A stretch of DNA of 23,436 nucleotides from a virus, in the IMG/VR virus record IMGVR_UViG_3300045119_000115, positions 1-23,436 of that record; one strand, written 5' to 3'. The position numbers and the translations under genes were made by a program. Each line of letters begins with the position of its first letter. Position 1 is the first letter of the stretch. The notes beneath the pieces are model-generated. The model ran no database searches. It was not told the DNA's origin and saw only the letters and a program-made list of their open reading frames with translations. Positions 6,051-13,453 of the stretch are shown here, piece after piece.

Positions 6051-7742
6051 TCAGATGACGTTCATGTCCTGCACGGTGACGGTCCCGTAGAAGTCGCTCC
6101 TGACGAGCTGCGTCGCGTACCGGGTCATGACGCCCTTGCGAGGAGTGAAGTCCTCCGGAGCGTAGATGGTCGGGGTGACGATGAGCGGCACGTACGGGGC
6201 GTAGACGAAGCCGGTCTCGAGGAACGATCCGCCCTTGTACCCGACGAGGATGCGGTTCCTCGGGAAGTACGGGTCCTTGTAGACCGTGAAGCGGTTGTTC
6301 AGCGATCCCATCTTCTCGGTTCCGACGGAGAACATGGTCTCTTTCGGATCCATCGACAGGTTCGGCTTGTAGAGCACCGATGCCTCGAGGATGGTCGAGA
6401 CGTCCGGAGACGTGACAATCCAGTTCGCGGCACCGCGGAGCGTCTTGCGGTGGATGGTGTTAGCCACATCGATGATGGTCTCGATGAGGGTCTCGTACCA
6501 CTCGCGGACGGTACCGGTGAAGCTGGCACCTGAGGCAGTGTTGCCCGTGGTCTTGTCCACGAAGTTGCCCGGCTTGCGGCTCCAGTAGTAGTTGGCGCCG
6601 GTCGCATTGTAGAGCAGATCTCCGAGGATCTCCCGATCGATCTCGAGGGCGATCGCCTCCGAGAGCACCTGGGTCAGTTCGACCTCGGCGTCCAGGTTCT
6701 GGTAAGCGGCCAGGTCCTGGGCGAGCTCCGGGGTCCAGCGAGCCTTCAGCTTGCGGGTGTTGGCGGTGACCGCCACGCTCTGCAGCCTGAAGTCGATCTC
6801 TGGAATGACCGGCACGGGCGGCGAGCCCATGTCCGACTCCCACTCCGGGAGCACCAGGGTGCCCGAGGTTCCACCGCGCAGCGAGCTGGCGACGATGTAC
6901 GAGACCTTGATCGACTCGACTCCGACCGCGGCACCGTCGGTGTTGTCGACGATGAACTGCAGGTCAGTGCTGCCAGTCCTCCTAGTGTGACGACGGAGGA
7001 CGGTCAGACCACCGATCCGGACCGGAGTGCCGTCCGTGGTCGAGCTGTTCGAGGTCGAAGAGCCGGAGACCGGGACCCACTGCTTCAGGCCGCTCGTCGA
7101 AGAATCGGCACCAGAGACTGCTGCCGACAGCTGGGTGTAGGCCTGGGAAAGGACCAGCTTCTGCAGAGTACCGGCACCGATCGATCCAGAGATCTCCGGA
7201 TCCCAGTTGATGTCCTGGAGAGTCGGAGTCGACAGCGTCCCCGAGAATGTCGCGATCGACACCTTCTCTCGCTGTGAGAAGGAGGTTCCCAGGTTGTAGA
7301 GACCGTTCGTCGCCAAGTTCTCGACACCCGGCGCCGTCTGATCACCGAAGAGCGATCCGCCTGCCGCGAAGTCCTTGGCTCGGTTACCGGCCTTGACCGT
7401 GTCGAACCTGTAGTCGAGATAGAAGATGAGTCCCGAGGGGAGGCTCATCGGCTGGACCGAAACCAGCTCATTGGCGATCAGTCCGCCGAAGACCCGACGG
7501 ACGATCGGGAAGGCGACGTTCTGGAAACCGGCGAGGTCACCGGTGCTCGAGGCCTCCGTGAGCATCTGGGCCGCCTGGCTCTCCAGGAGCCGCGCCATGT
7601 TGGTGCGGGCCTGGTGCTTCGGCGAGTCCTTCAGTCCGTTGAGGAGTCCCGTCTTGTCCCACTTCTTGACCAGTCGAGCGCGGGCCGCACGCTCATCGTG
7701 CTGGGTGATGCCCTCGGTCAGCTGCTTCATGTCAAATCCCAT
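6051..7742 (-). CDS. Major capsid protein (gp23-like)
   Basis: This 563-residue protein is the main shell subunit of the head. Residues 60-110 (MLTEASSTGD, then PIVRRVFGGLIANELVSVQP and PSGLIFYLDYRF) align by eye with the T4 gp23 region FLTE/AEIGGD ... MVRRAIPNLIAFDICGVQPM. A second hallmark, ANTRKLKARWTPELAQDL, followed by LDAEVELTQVLSEAIALEIDREI, lies in the central part. Residues 1-63 form a likely prohead-cleaved N-terminus ending in L-T-E. It is slightly longer than T4 gp23 (521 residues), with a Ser/Thr/Gly-rich stretch near residues 200-310 that may be an inserted surface domain. AAGGAGAAC precedes the ATG. The gene follows the scaffold gene and ends before a strong terminator, which fits high expression. 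Confidence 0.95.
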   Translation of the reverse strand: MGFDMKQLTEGITQHDERAARARLVKKWDKTGLLNGLKDSPKHQARTNMARLLESQAAQMLTEASSTGDLAGFQNVAFPIVRRVFGGLIANELVSVQPMSLPSGLIFYLDYRFDTVKAGNRAKDFAAGGSLFGDQTAPGVENLATNGLYNLGTSFSQREKVSIATFSGTLSTPTLQDINWDPEISGSIGAGTLQKLVLSQAYTQLSAAVSGADSSTSGLKQWVPVSGSSTSNSSTTDGTPVRIGGLTVLRRHTRRTGSTDLQFIVDNTDGAAVGVESIKVSYIVASSLRGGTSGTLVLPEWESDMGSPPVPVIPEIDFRLQSVAVTANTRKLKARWTPELAQDLAAYQNLDAEVELTQVLSEAIALEIDREILGDLLYNATGANYYWSRKPGNFVDKTTGNTASGASFTGTVREWYETLIETIIDVANTIHRKTLRGAANWIVTSPDVSTILEASVLYKPNLSMDPKETMFSVGTEKMGSLNNRFTVYKDPYFPRNRILVGYKGGSFLETGFVYAPYVPLIVTPTIYAPEDFTPRKGVMTRYATQLVRSDFYGTVTVQDMNVI

Positions 7743-7771
7743 TTTCTGTTCTCCTTGTTCCTGCGGTTCGA

Positions 7772-8896
7772 TTAACCGTTCGCGTCCAGACCTGCGAGCT
7801 GCTGCAGTCTCAGGAACGCTTCGTTGGTCTCCCGATCCACAGATTCACTGAGGACTTTCGGGTCAGGTGATGACTTGGCGCGGAATCGCTGGGCGTTGAC
7901 CGACGGAACCCGACGGCCCTCGCTGAGCGACTTCGTTGAGCTGGACTTGAATGACTTGATGATCGATTCGTAGACCAGCTTGACCTCCTTGATCGTGGAG
8001 GCCTTGTCGAGAGACTCGATGACGACGTCTCTCTGCTCACGGGTGAGCTTCGTACGACCGTTGAAGATCTTGTTGACGTGGAGGACCTTCGAATTGAACA
8101 GGTTCACCTCATGGAGCTGGGTGCCCAGCTTCTCGATGATCTTGCGTGCCGTCCCCAACTGGGAGCGGAGGAACTTGTTCTCCTGGATGCCGCGAGCAAT
8201 CAGGGTGCGGACCTCTTTCACGGTGAAATCCTGCTTGGCGGGCGGGGTCTCCTTCTCCCAGTCATGCTCGCCCTTCTTGACATCGACGATTCCTGCGCCG
8301 GGATCGACCTCGTCAAGCTCACCAGACTTCGTCATGTCGCCGAAGCTCTTGGTGACGGACGCCTCGGTCTGGAGGGACTCGTTGTAGATCTTCATGAGCT
8401 GAGCCTCGGAGATCTCGATCTCTTCATCGAGACCGTCCTCGTCCTTCTTCTCCTTCTTCTCATAGACCTCATCCTTCGCGTCCCTGTCCTCTCCCTCGCC
8501 GAGAGATGGGATCCCCATGCCCTCATCTTCCATCGAAGGTCCGTCGTCCTTGGTCTCCTCCTCCTCGCTCATCGCAGGAAAGTAGCCACCAAGGCCCTCG
8601 TCCACGTCAGCAGCAGCGTCCTTTCCCTTTGATCCCATCTTCGTATCTCCTTTTTCAGCGCTCTCTTCAAAACCGGTGTGTGATTCTCCAGGTGCATTGT
8701 CTTCGATTCCTCGCCTCAATCGATCGGAATCCTCAGAAACCCTCGTCTTTCTCTTGAGACGTTCCTCGACAAAAGATCTGACAGCAGGAGTGAGCTCTTC
8801 GATGAGCTGTTGCTTGGCAGCCTCCATGGCCGCCTCCTTGAGCTCGTTCGCATCAGAGATGGCCGCGCTCATCAGTGTTCTTCCTTCTGTTGCCAT
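7772..8896 (-). CDS. Prohead core scaffold protein (gp22-like)
   Basis: This 374-residue protein probably forms the internal core on which the capsid assembles. It is strongly acidic and low in complexity between residues about 70 and 240 (runs such as EEEETKDDG and EKKEKKDEDG). A more conserved C-terminal domain (about residues 230-330) contains EVNLFNSKVLHVNKIF and KLTREQRDVVIESLDKA, a pattern I associate with gp22-type scaffolds. Several L-x-E and I-x-E sites are present, the type cut by gp21-family proteases, so the protein may be degraded during maturation. It sits directly upstream of the capsid gene, as gene 22 does in T4. GGAGAG at 8907-8912 is the ribosome-binding site. Confidence 0.82.
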   Translation of the reverse strand: MATEGRTLMSAAISDANELKEAAMEAAKQQLIEELTPAVRSFVEERLKRKTRVSEDSDRLRRGIEDNAPGESHTGFEESAEKGDTKMGSKGKDAAADVDEGLGGYFPAMSEEEETKDDGPSMEDEGMGIPSLGEGEDRDAKDEVYEKKEKKDEDGLDEEIEISEAQLMKIYNESLQTEASVTKSFGDMTKSGELDEVDPGAGIVDVKKGEHDWEKETPPAKQDFTVKEVRTLIARGIQENKFLRSQLGTARKIIEKLGTQLHEVNLFNSKVLHVNKIFNGRTKLTREQRDVVIESLDKASTIKEVKLVYESIIKSFKSSSTKSLSEGRRVPSVNAQRFRAKSSPDPKVLSESVDRETNEAFLRLQQLAGLDANG

Positions 8897-8920
8897 GTTC
8901 TAAATACTCTCCGTTCTTTT

Positions 8921-8950
8921 TTTAGATTATTTTTCGATCTTACTCGTCAA
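8921..8950 (-). promoter_or_regulatory. Possible sigma70-like promoter ahead of scaffold and capsid genes
   Basis: On the minus strand TTGACG (8950-8945) and TCTAAA (8926-8921) are separated by 18 bases and lie in an unusually A/T-rich gap just upstream of the scaffold ribosome-binding site. The -35 box matches the consensus at 5 of 6 bases and the -10 box at 4 of 6. It overlaps the end of the preceding gene. An extra promoter here would raise expression of the two most abundant head proteins. The evidence is only a weak consensus match. Confidence 0.3.
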
Positions 8951-9290
8951 CAAGTCTCTCGATGAGAGACCAGACACCTGAGATCGGAGGAGGTGGGACG
9001 AACTTCTGCCACTCAGATGGAGTGAGAAGAGACTCCTTGATTTGCTCCTTGATGGCCTCCTCATCAACATCGGCGCTCGAAGGCGCGTGATCGACGTTGC
9101 TGAACGAGTCAGAGGTCAGAGGTCCGAAGCTGGCCGCGCCCTGCCTCTTATAAGGATTGTCGTCACCGAGTGCAGGAGAGAAATCGAGGGCGGCGCTGAA
9201 GCGATATTCTCCCGGATGAGGAGTCCTCTCTGCCCGCTCCTTCTTCTTTCGAGATGCCTCGACCTGCAGTTCTTTTGATGTGTTTGCCAT
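8940..9290 (-). CDS. Hypothetical head-cluster protein
   Basis: This is a 116-residue protein of unknown function. The first 70 residues are polar and probably disordered (KKKERAERTPHPGEYRFSAA). The C-terminus (AIKEQIKESLLTPSEWQKF, then GVWSLIERLVDE) is helical and resembles short helices found in other proteins of this head cluster. The ATG at 9288-9290 has no clear ribosome-binding site, and a 10-base palindrome CTTAGCTAAG lies just upstream. It is placed between the protease/core genes and the scaffold gene, which suggests a minor capsid or core component. Confidence 0.65.
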   Translation of the reverse strand: MANTSKELQVEASRKKKERAERTPHPGEYRFSAALDFSPALGDDNPYKRQGAASFGPLTSDSFSNVDHAPSSADVDEEAIKEQIKESLLTPSEWQKFVPPPPISGVWSLIERLVDE

Positions 9291-9324
9291 CGAGTCTTAG
9301 CTAAGTTAGGAGAGTGAACACTCT

Positions 9325-9909
9325 TCAGACCGAAGTGTCGGAAATTTTAGACCAGAGCACCTGCCACGGTGATTCTTTCTGCACCAGTCCCAGGGCAGAG
9401 AGGACTCTCGAGATCTCCGAGTCTCCGTCTTTCCTAGATGCAAGCTCAGGATCGACTCCCAGGAGGATCAGGATGTCTCTCCTCTTTCCGATCGGCACAG
9501 AGATCCCCTCGGCGCACCTCTGGAGCTCATCGTCATCGACCTCGTTGGCATCCCATGACCCCATGCCAGAGGCCCACGCTCCGTTCGTTCCGAGTGGTCC
9601 TGCAGTGGACTGAGACGCGGCTCCACGAGAAGTAGAGATCGGTGTACCCTGGGCCTCAGTGACATCGTCATCGAATGTCGTGTGAGACGTGTCTTTGGGA
9701 ACGATCGTATTGAACGACCTGTCCTGCTGACTTCCGATGTCGTAATTACGTGGATTGCCGTAATCGACAGGAAGATCGTATGGAAAGTTCGATGGACGCT
9801 GCTCAGGACCCAGATCTCGTCCGTGATCCCTCTCTCCTGATGAGTCAGGACGGGAAAATGTCGAAGAAAATTCTCTCAGATCGTCACGAGACGACGACGG
9901 CTGGGACAT
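9325..9909 (-). CDS. Hypothetical polar protein downstream of prohead protease
   Basis: I do not recognise this 194-residue protein. Residues 1-120 are very polar (Ser, Asp, Arg, Gly, Pro) and probably disordered. The C-terminal 70 residues form a small folded or helical unit (KRRDILILLGVDPELASRK, then SRVLSALGLVQKESPWQVLW). It overlaps the end of the upstream gene by 26 bases and has GGAAGG eight bases ahead of the ATG. The layout of a long disordered arm plus a small C-terminal domain is common in minor head or core proteins, but the role is inferred from its position between protease and scaffold. Confidence 0.68.
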   Translation of the reverse strand: MSQPSSSRDDLREFSSTFSRPDSSGERDHGRDLGPEQRPSNFPYDLPVDYGNPRNYDIGSQQDRSFNTIVPKDTSHTTFDDDVTEAQGTPISTSRGAASQSTAGPLGTNGAWASGMGSWDANEVDDDELQRCAEGISVPIGKRRDILILLGVDPELASRKDGDSEISRVLSALGLVQKESPWQVLWSKISDTSV

Positions 9910-10486
9910 CGAGAGCCTTCCTTCGAGCTTCGATCTCTCTCAGCTTGAGTGTCGCATTCGGATGTGACTCGGAGACGGGAGATGTCTGCTGCAGTATCTC
10001 GTTCATCTTGTTGAAGTCGTATCCCTTGATCGGTGCGTCGATGTTTCCCGGCGTGGACGCCGACTCAGAAATCGGTTTCACTCCCTCGAACATGTCTCCG
10101 AACACTCCTGCACGCAGTTTCTTGACGGACTCATTCATGTCCTTGTCATCATTGGACGTAGAGCCGCGTGCAGCACGAGAGTTAGAGTCGGTATAGATTC
10201 CTTCTGCGTCAATGGGCTCAGGAGGATCTGGCTGGATCTCTTCCTCGGATTCTAAGTCAGTGGCCAGGAGTTCTTTCAGTGCGGAACCCTTAAACTTCCT
10301 TTGGAATGTCTCGTTGCTTTTCTGAACCCAGCTCGGAACAGAAGATCGTGCTCTGTTCTCGGCGATCATCTTCCTCAGGTATGTCTCGGTGAGGGTCTTC
10401 TCCACGATCGAAGGAAGAGTCCTCGCGATCTCTTTTCGAACAATCTCCTTGACGACGCTCATGAGAGCACGAAGCGAAACATCCAT
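9884..10486 (-). CDS. Hypothetical head-cluster protein (possible core component)
   Basis: This 200-residue protein directly follows the prohead protease. I chose the ATG at 10484-10486 because AGAGGTGA (10498-10491), which includes the protease stop codon, lies four bases upstream. An in-frame ATG eight codons earlier (10508-10510) has no such site. The N-terminus (SLRALMSVVKEIVRKEIART) is a long amphipathic helix like those of other proteins in the cluster. The remainder is charged and probably partly disordered, ending in a helix (TLKLREIEARRKALDVP). No known domain is visible. A prohead core or minor capsid role is an inference from its neighbours. Confidence 0.7.
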   Translation of the reverse strand: MDVSLRALMSVVKEIVRKEIARTLPSIVEKTLTETYLRKMIAENRARSSVPSWVQKSNETFQRKFKGSALKELLATDLESEEEIQPDPPEPIDAEGIYTDSNSRAARGSTSNDDKDMNESVKKLRAGVFGDMFEGVKPISESASTPGNIDAPIKGYDFNKMNEILQQTSPVSESHPNATLKLREIEARRKALDVPAVVVS

Positions 10487-10490
10487 CAGA

Positions 10491-10498
10491 TCACCTCT
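10491..10498 (-). promoter_or_regulatory. Ribosome-binding site deciding the start of the gene after the protease
   Basis: The minus strand reads AGAGGTGA over these positions, including the TGA stop of the prohead protease, and is followed four bases later by the ATG at 10484-10486. The alternative ATG at 10508-10510 lies upstream with no such site. This supports the shorter, translationally coupled start. Confidence 0.6.
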
Positions 10499-11081
10499 GT
10501 GTGATTGCATTCAGAGCACGAAAGATCCTATCAGAACGACTGAGAGAGGGAGCCAGACCGATCTGTCTTCCCTCATAAAGGTATGCTCCCGGAGTCGATG
10601 GCTCACTGACGATGTCCCAGCAGACGATCTGGTAATCGTCCTGCACGAGATCGAGTCCTTCGTTATTCTTCTCGGTGCTACCGACCCCTCGACTGGAGAT
10701 GCCGATCCTCACCCCTGACTCCAACAGGTTCTCGAGTATCTTTCCACGAGGAGTGGGCAGGACCTCGATCTTTCCGACGACATCGTTTCCGTTCCAACCC
10801 ATCTCTCGGATGATGTGCGAAACCCTCTCGAGGGAGACGGATGAGGAATCGGGATGATCGAGCTCACCGACCGCGCGGCTCTCTCTCACGGCCTTCTGGT
10901 AATTCTCAACCTCTCGACGGAGGATGGCAGAGGGATAAATGCGCTTGTTCTGATTCGGACACTCTGCTTTCTGGATGATCCCTCTGAGGATGATCTTTCC
11001 GCCGTTACTGTCCCGAGATTCCTTGAGCAGATCGGGAGTATATTCCAATCCGATCCACTCCCTCAAGAGCTGCTTTGCCAT
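10491..11081 (-). CDS. Prohead maturation protease (gp21-like serine protease)
   Basis: This 196-residue protease cleaves scaffold and capsid proteins inside the prohead. Its layout matches T4 gp21: N-terminal QLLREWIG, then AECPNQNKRIYP (T4: AEVVNRNKRLYP), the histidine motif GELDHP (residues 72-77, H76), then GWNGNDVVGK, then the serine motif GISSRGVGS (127-135, catalytic Ser at 129 or 130), followed by a conserved DD/D region near 146-155. T4 gp21 is about 212 residues, so the length fits. AGAGG lies upstream of the ATG. The gene stands between three uncharacterised head-cluster genes and the scaffold/capsid genes, the same order as T4 21-22-23 but with extra genes in between. Confidence 0.92.
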   Translation of the reverse strand: MAKQLLREWIGLEYTPDLLKESRDSNGGKIILRGIIQKAECPNQNKRIYPSAILRREVENYQKAVRESRAVGELDHPDSSSVSLERVSHIIREMGWNGNDVVGKIEVLPTPRGKILENLLESGVRIGISSRGVGSTEKNNEGLDLVQDDYQIVCWDIVSEPSTPGAYLYEGRQIGLAPSLSRSDRIFRALNAITQR

Positions 11082-11099
11082 CTTCGTTAAGAACCTCTA

Positions 11100-11444
11100 T
11101 TACTGAGAACCGTACACGTCATGAATGGCAGTGAGCATGTCTTTCCATGCCTTTGTCAATGGACCGAGATCTTCACTTTGACCTGCGAGATCCTTGTCAA
11201 ACTCCCTCGCGAGAGTGTAGAGTCCATCCTTTACCCTGTTCGTGAGCATCCCCGACCGCTCACCGCTCTTCATCGCCTGATCAATGGCACGCTTGAATTG
11301 TCCACCAGCACCAGACTGATTTCCGCTAGAACTTCCTTTCGGAGGACCTCTCAGTCCAGAAAACTCTCCTGGACGATCTGGATTGATCTGCTTCGGAGAA
11401 TCAGCTTCCAGCATAGACTCTGCCAAGATCCAAGCGCTCTTCAT
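11100..11444 (-). CDS. Small hypothetical protein with AWxLA..ML N-terminal motif
   Basis: This is a 114-residue protein with no recognised family. The N-terminus MKSAWILAESMLEADSPK resembles the start of the 105-residue protein at 5633-5950. The motif contains L-A-E and M-L-E, both possible prohead protease sites. Residues 25-50 are Gly/Ser/Pro-rich and likely disordered. The C-terminal 60 residues look helical. The ATG overlaps the upstream stop (ATGA), and a strong AGGAGGAGAAC ribosome-binding site lies within the 3' end of the upstream gene, so the two are translationally coupled. The position just before the protease gene suggests a head-core component. Confidence 0.75.
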   Translation of the reverse strand: MKSAWILAESMLEADSPKQINPDRPGEFSGLRGPPKGSSSGNQSGAGGQFKRAIDQAMKSGERSGMLTNRVKDGLYTLAREFDKDLAGQSEDLGPLTKAWKDMLTAIHDVYGSQ

Positions 11445-12574
11445 TGTCGTTCTCCTCCTGAAACCTTCCGATATTTCTTCACGAGCAATGACTTAAGCAA
11501 CGAAATCTGCAGAGGACTGAGCTCAGAGATGATGTCGTCGATGTCTTCCTCTGCTCCCGTCAGATACTTGTCCCTGCTGGCGATTGCTTTCGAAAGATCC
11601 TCCATCTTATCGAGGACACGTTCTTGGACCGTGATCAGTTCAGCTCGAAATGACTTTGCCAGATCAGGGTCTGATTTCGTCAGTGATGATTTCGCCTGCT
11701 CAGAGACTTCGATCTTTGGAACGCCCTTCTCACAGTAAATGTAAATCGGCTCGACGGTGATGTCTCCCAGGTGTGCACTGAATGAAAGGTACGTCTTTCC
11801 CTTCTCGGAAGAATGTTTTACCCCATGATCTTTCAGTTTCACTTTTCCCCTGACAGCTTTCTGGATAGACGCAAGCGCATCCTTCAGAACACCCTCGGTC
11901 TTCTTTGCGATGTTCTTCTGAAGAGACTGGAACTTCTTATCGGAAGAGAGGGCCTGAGACGGGATCCTCGAAAGATTCTCATCCCACTCACTGCCAGTAC
12001 GCTCTTCGCTGAAAAGAGATTCCTTGATGAGCTGTCTCAGCGCAGATCGCAGGATTGACTCTGACTTTACTGCGGGTCCCGTTTTCACAGTTCCCTTCTG
12101 CTTGCGTGCGGCGCGCTCTTTCTCAGCCTGCTTCTTGGGATCCTTGAGAGCACGATCGATCTCTTTTCGGAGCCTCTTCAACTTTCCCGGATCTTTCGGA
12201 GGAAAGCGTGCAAGCTCAGCTTTCTTGGCAGCGAGCTTCGTCGGAAAGTTTCCCACCGACTTGGAGGGCTTCTTCTTTCCCTTGTTCGGACTATAGAGAA
12301 CGTACCCTCCTCCTCCAGACTTCTTACGAACAACCTCCTTGATCCTGCTCCTGATGAGTTCTCTCAAGGCATGCGATTGCACCATATCGGCGAGGGTCGA
12401 AAATTCTTGCTGATCGAGCGCATTCTCGACTCCAGGAAGAGTCGACTCAGACAAGGACGAAAAATAGCTCAGGACATGAAATGGATGCAGGGAGGGATTC
12501 CTCTTGATCAGCTCATCGATCTTGTCTTTCCTCTGCTTGATAGAGAGGGGAATCTGAAATCCTGCGACGCTCAT
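11441..12574 (-). CDS. Lysine-rich hypothetical head-cluster protein
   Basis: This 377-residue protein has a striking basic central region (about residues 80-170) with many Lys and Arg (for example NKGKKKPSKSVG, then KLKRLRKEIDRALKDPKKQ). It is flanked by two similar helices, ALRELIRSRIKEVV (69-82) and ALRQLIKESLF (near 178-190). The C-terminal half has a possible beta domain (GKTYLSFSAHLGDITVEPIYIY) and ends in helices. No enzyme motif is visible. The basic region could bind DNA or the acidic scaffold. It overlaps its neighbours by four bases on both sides (ATGA), so it belongs to one coupled operon between portal and protease. In T4 this interval encodes the small core proteins gp67 and gp68. 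Function unknown. Confidence 0.78.
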   Translation of the reverse strand: MSVAGFQIPLSIKQRKDKIDELIKRNPSLHPFHVLSYFSSLSESTLPGVENALDQQEFSTLADMVQSHALRELIRSRIKEVVRKKSGGGGYVLYSPNKGKKKPSKSVGNFPTKLAAKKAELARFPPKDPGKLKRLRKEIDRALKDPKKQAEKERAARKQKGTVKTGPAVKSESILRSALRQLIKESLFSEERTGSEWDENLSRIPSQALSSDKKFQSLQKNIAKKTEGVLKDALASIQKAVRGKVKLKDHGVKHSSEKGKTYLSFSAHLGDITVEPIYIYCEKGVPKIEVSEQAKSSLTKSDPDLAKSFRAELITVQERVLDKMEDLSKAIASRDKYLTGAEEDIDDIISELSPLQISLLKSLLVKKYRKVSGGERQ

Positions 12575-13437
12575 GACGACTCCAATTGTTCGCAGAGTCC
12601 ATGATATAGCATCACGTCCTGCACAGACGATTCGACATCTGTCGAGAGCTCAATCTTTCGAAGAGATGAGAGAGCATCTTTCATCCTATCAGACATGATC
12701 TTGTCATCTCGTACCTCCTGCAAGAGCATTCCCTTTTCGATCTTCTTTTCGATGATCGAGACGTCCCTCTTCAAGTGAGCAAGAAGACGAGTCCTATCGG
12801 ACCTCATGATCGACTTGATGTATGATCCCAGCAAGGATCGCTGAGACTCGTTGAGCGATCCATATCGTTCCTTGAAACGAGAGATCGCCATGGCACAGGC
12901 AAGATCATCGATCTTCTGTTGCTGCTGAGTCTCAGGTTCACAGTCTGACAACATGTATCGGACGATCGACTCCTCGAGTCTCAACACATCGACACTCTCT
13001 GAGATGACCGGAGACCTCTTTCGAAATGACTCAATGAGCATGCAGATGGATGCCAGCAGCTTATACTCAGAGATGTTATAACGAGAGTAGATGTCTTTTC
13101 CGAACGAGTGATTCACATCATGCAGCATGAGGTCTCTCTTCTCATTGAGAAGATGAACATCGGTCGCGCGGGCCTGCGCCTTGACCTCACCGAGTATTTT
13201 GCGAGCGATCTGCTCGGAGGAGCTCCTGTTCTCTCTGATGACATCGAAAAGTTCCTTCTCGGCAAAGATCGGATTTCCTGGCGAAAAGTACTTCTGGATG
13301 AGAGAGAATGTCCTCTTCGAACCATCAGAGTCTTCTGATATGATCTTGGAGGAGAGGTGTCTGACGAGCAGCTCATAGACAAGAGCTACGTTCCTCTTCT
13401 TGTTGTGCTTCAAGGAAACTTGTCGATCGTTCGACAT
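12571..13437 (-). CDS. Hypothetical head-cluster protein downstream of portal
   Basis: This 288-residue protein is almost entirely helical and charged, with no recognised catalytic motif. The N-terminus (NKKRNVALVYELLVRHLSSK) resembles the K-R-N-x-A-L-x-Y-E-x-L-V-R start of uncharacterised proteins I recall from other environmental myoviruses at the same position. It has a Gln run (ETQQQQKIDDLA, near residue 170) and ends with a coiled-coil-like stretch. AAAGGG precedes the ATG. It follows the portal gene by 16 bases and overlaps the next gene by four. A role in prohead core assembly or portal attachment is a guess from position. Confidence 0.75.
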   Translation of the reverse strand: MSNDRQVSLKHNKKRNVALVYELLVRHLSSKIISEDSDGSKRTFSLIQKYFSPGNPIFAEKELFDVIRENRSSSEQIARKILGEVKAQARATDVHLLNEKRDLMLHDVNHSFGKDIYSRYNISEYKLLASICMLIESFRKRSPVISESVDVLRLEESIVRYMLSDCEPETQQQQKIDDLACAMAISRFKERYGSLNESQRSLLGSYIKSIMRSDRTRLLAHLKRDVSIIEKKIEKGMLLQEVRDDKIMSDRMKDALSSLRKIELSTDVESSVQDVMLYHGLCEQLESS

Positions 13438-13453
13438 TGCATGACCCTTTACG

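Noticed and set aside
9296-9320. Palindrome CTTAGCTAAG and a nearby AGAGTG/CACTCT inverted repeat
   Set aside because: The arms are only 5-6 bases, there is no U-tract, and nothing indicates an operator or terminator.
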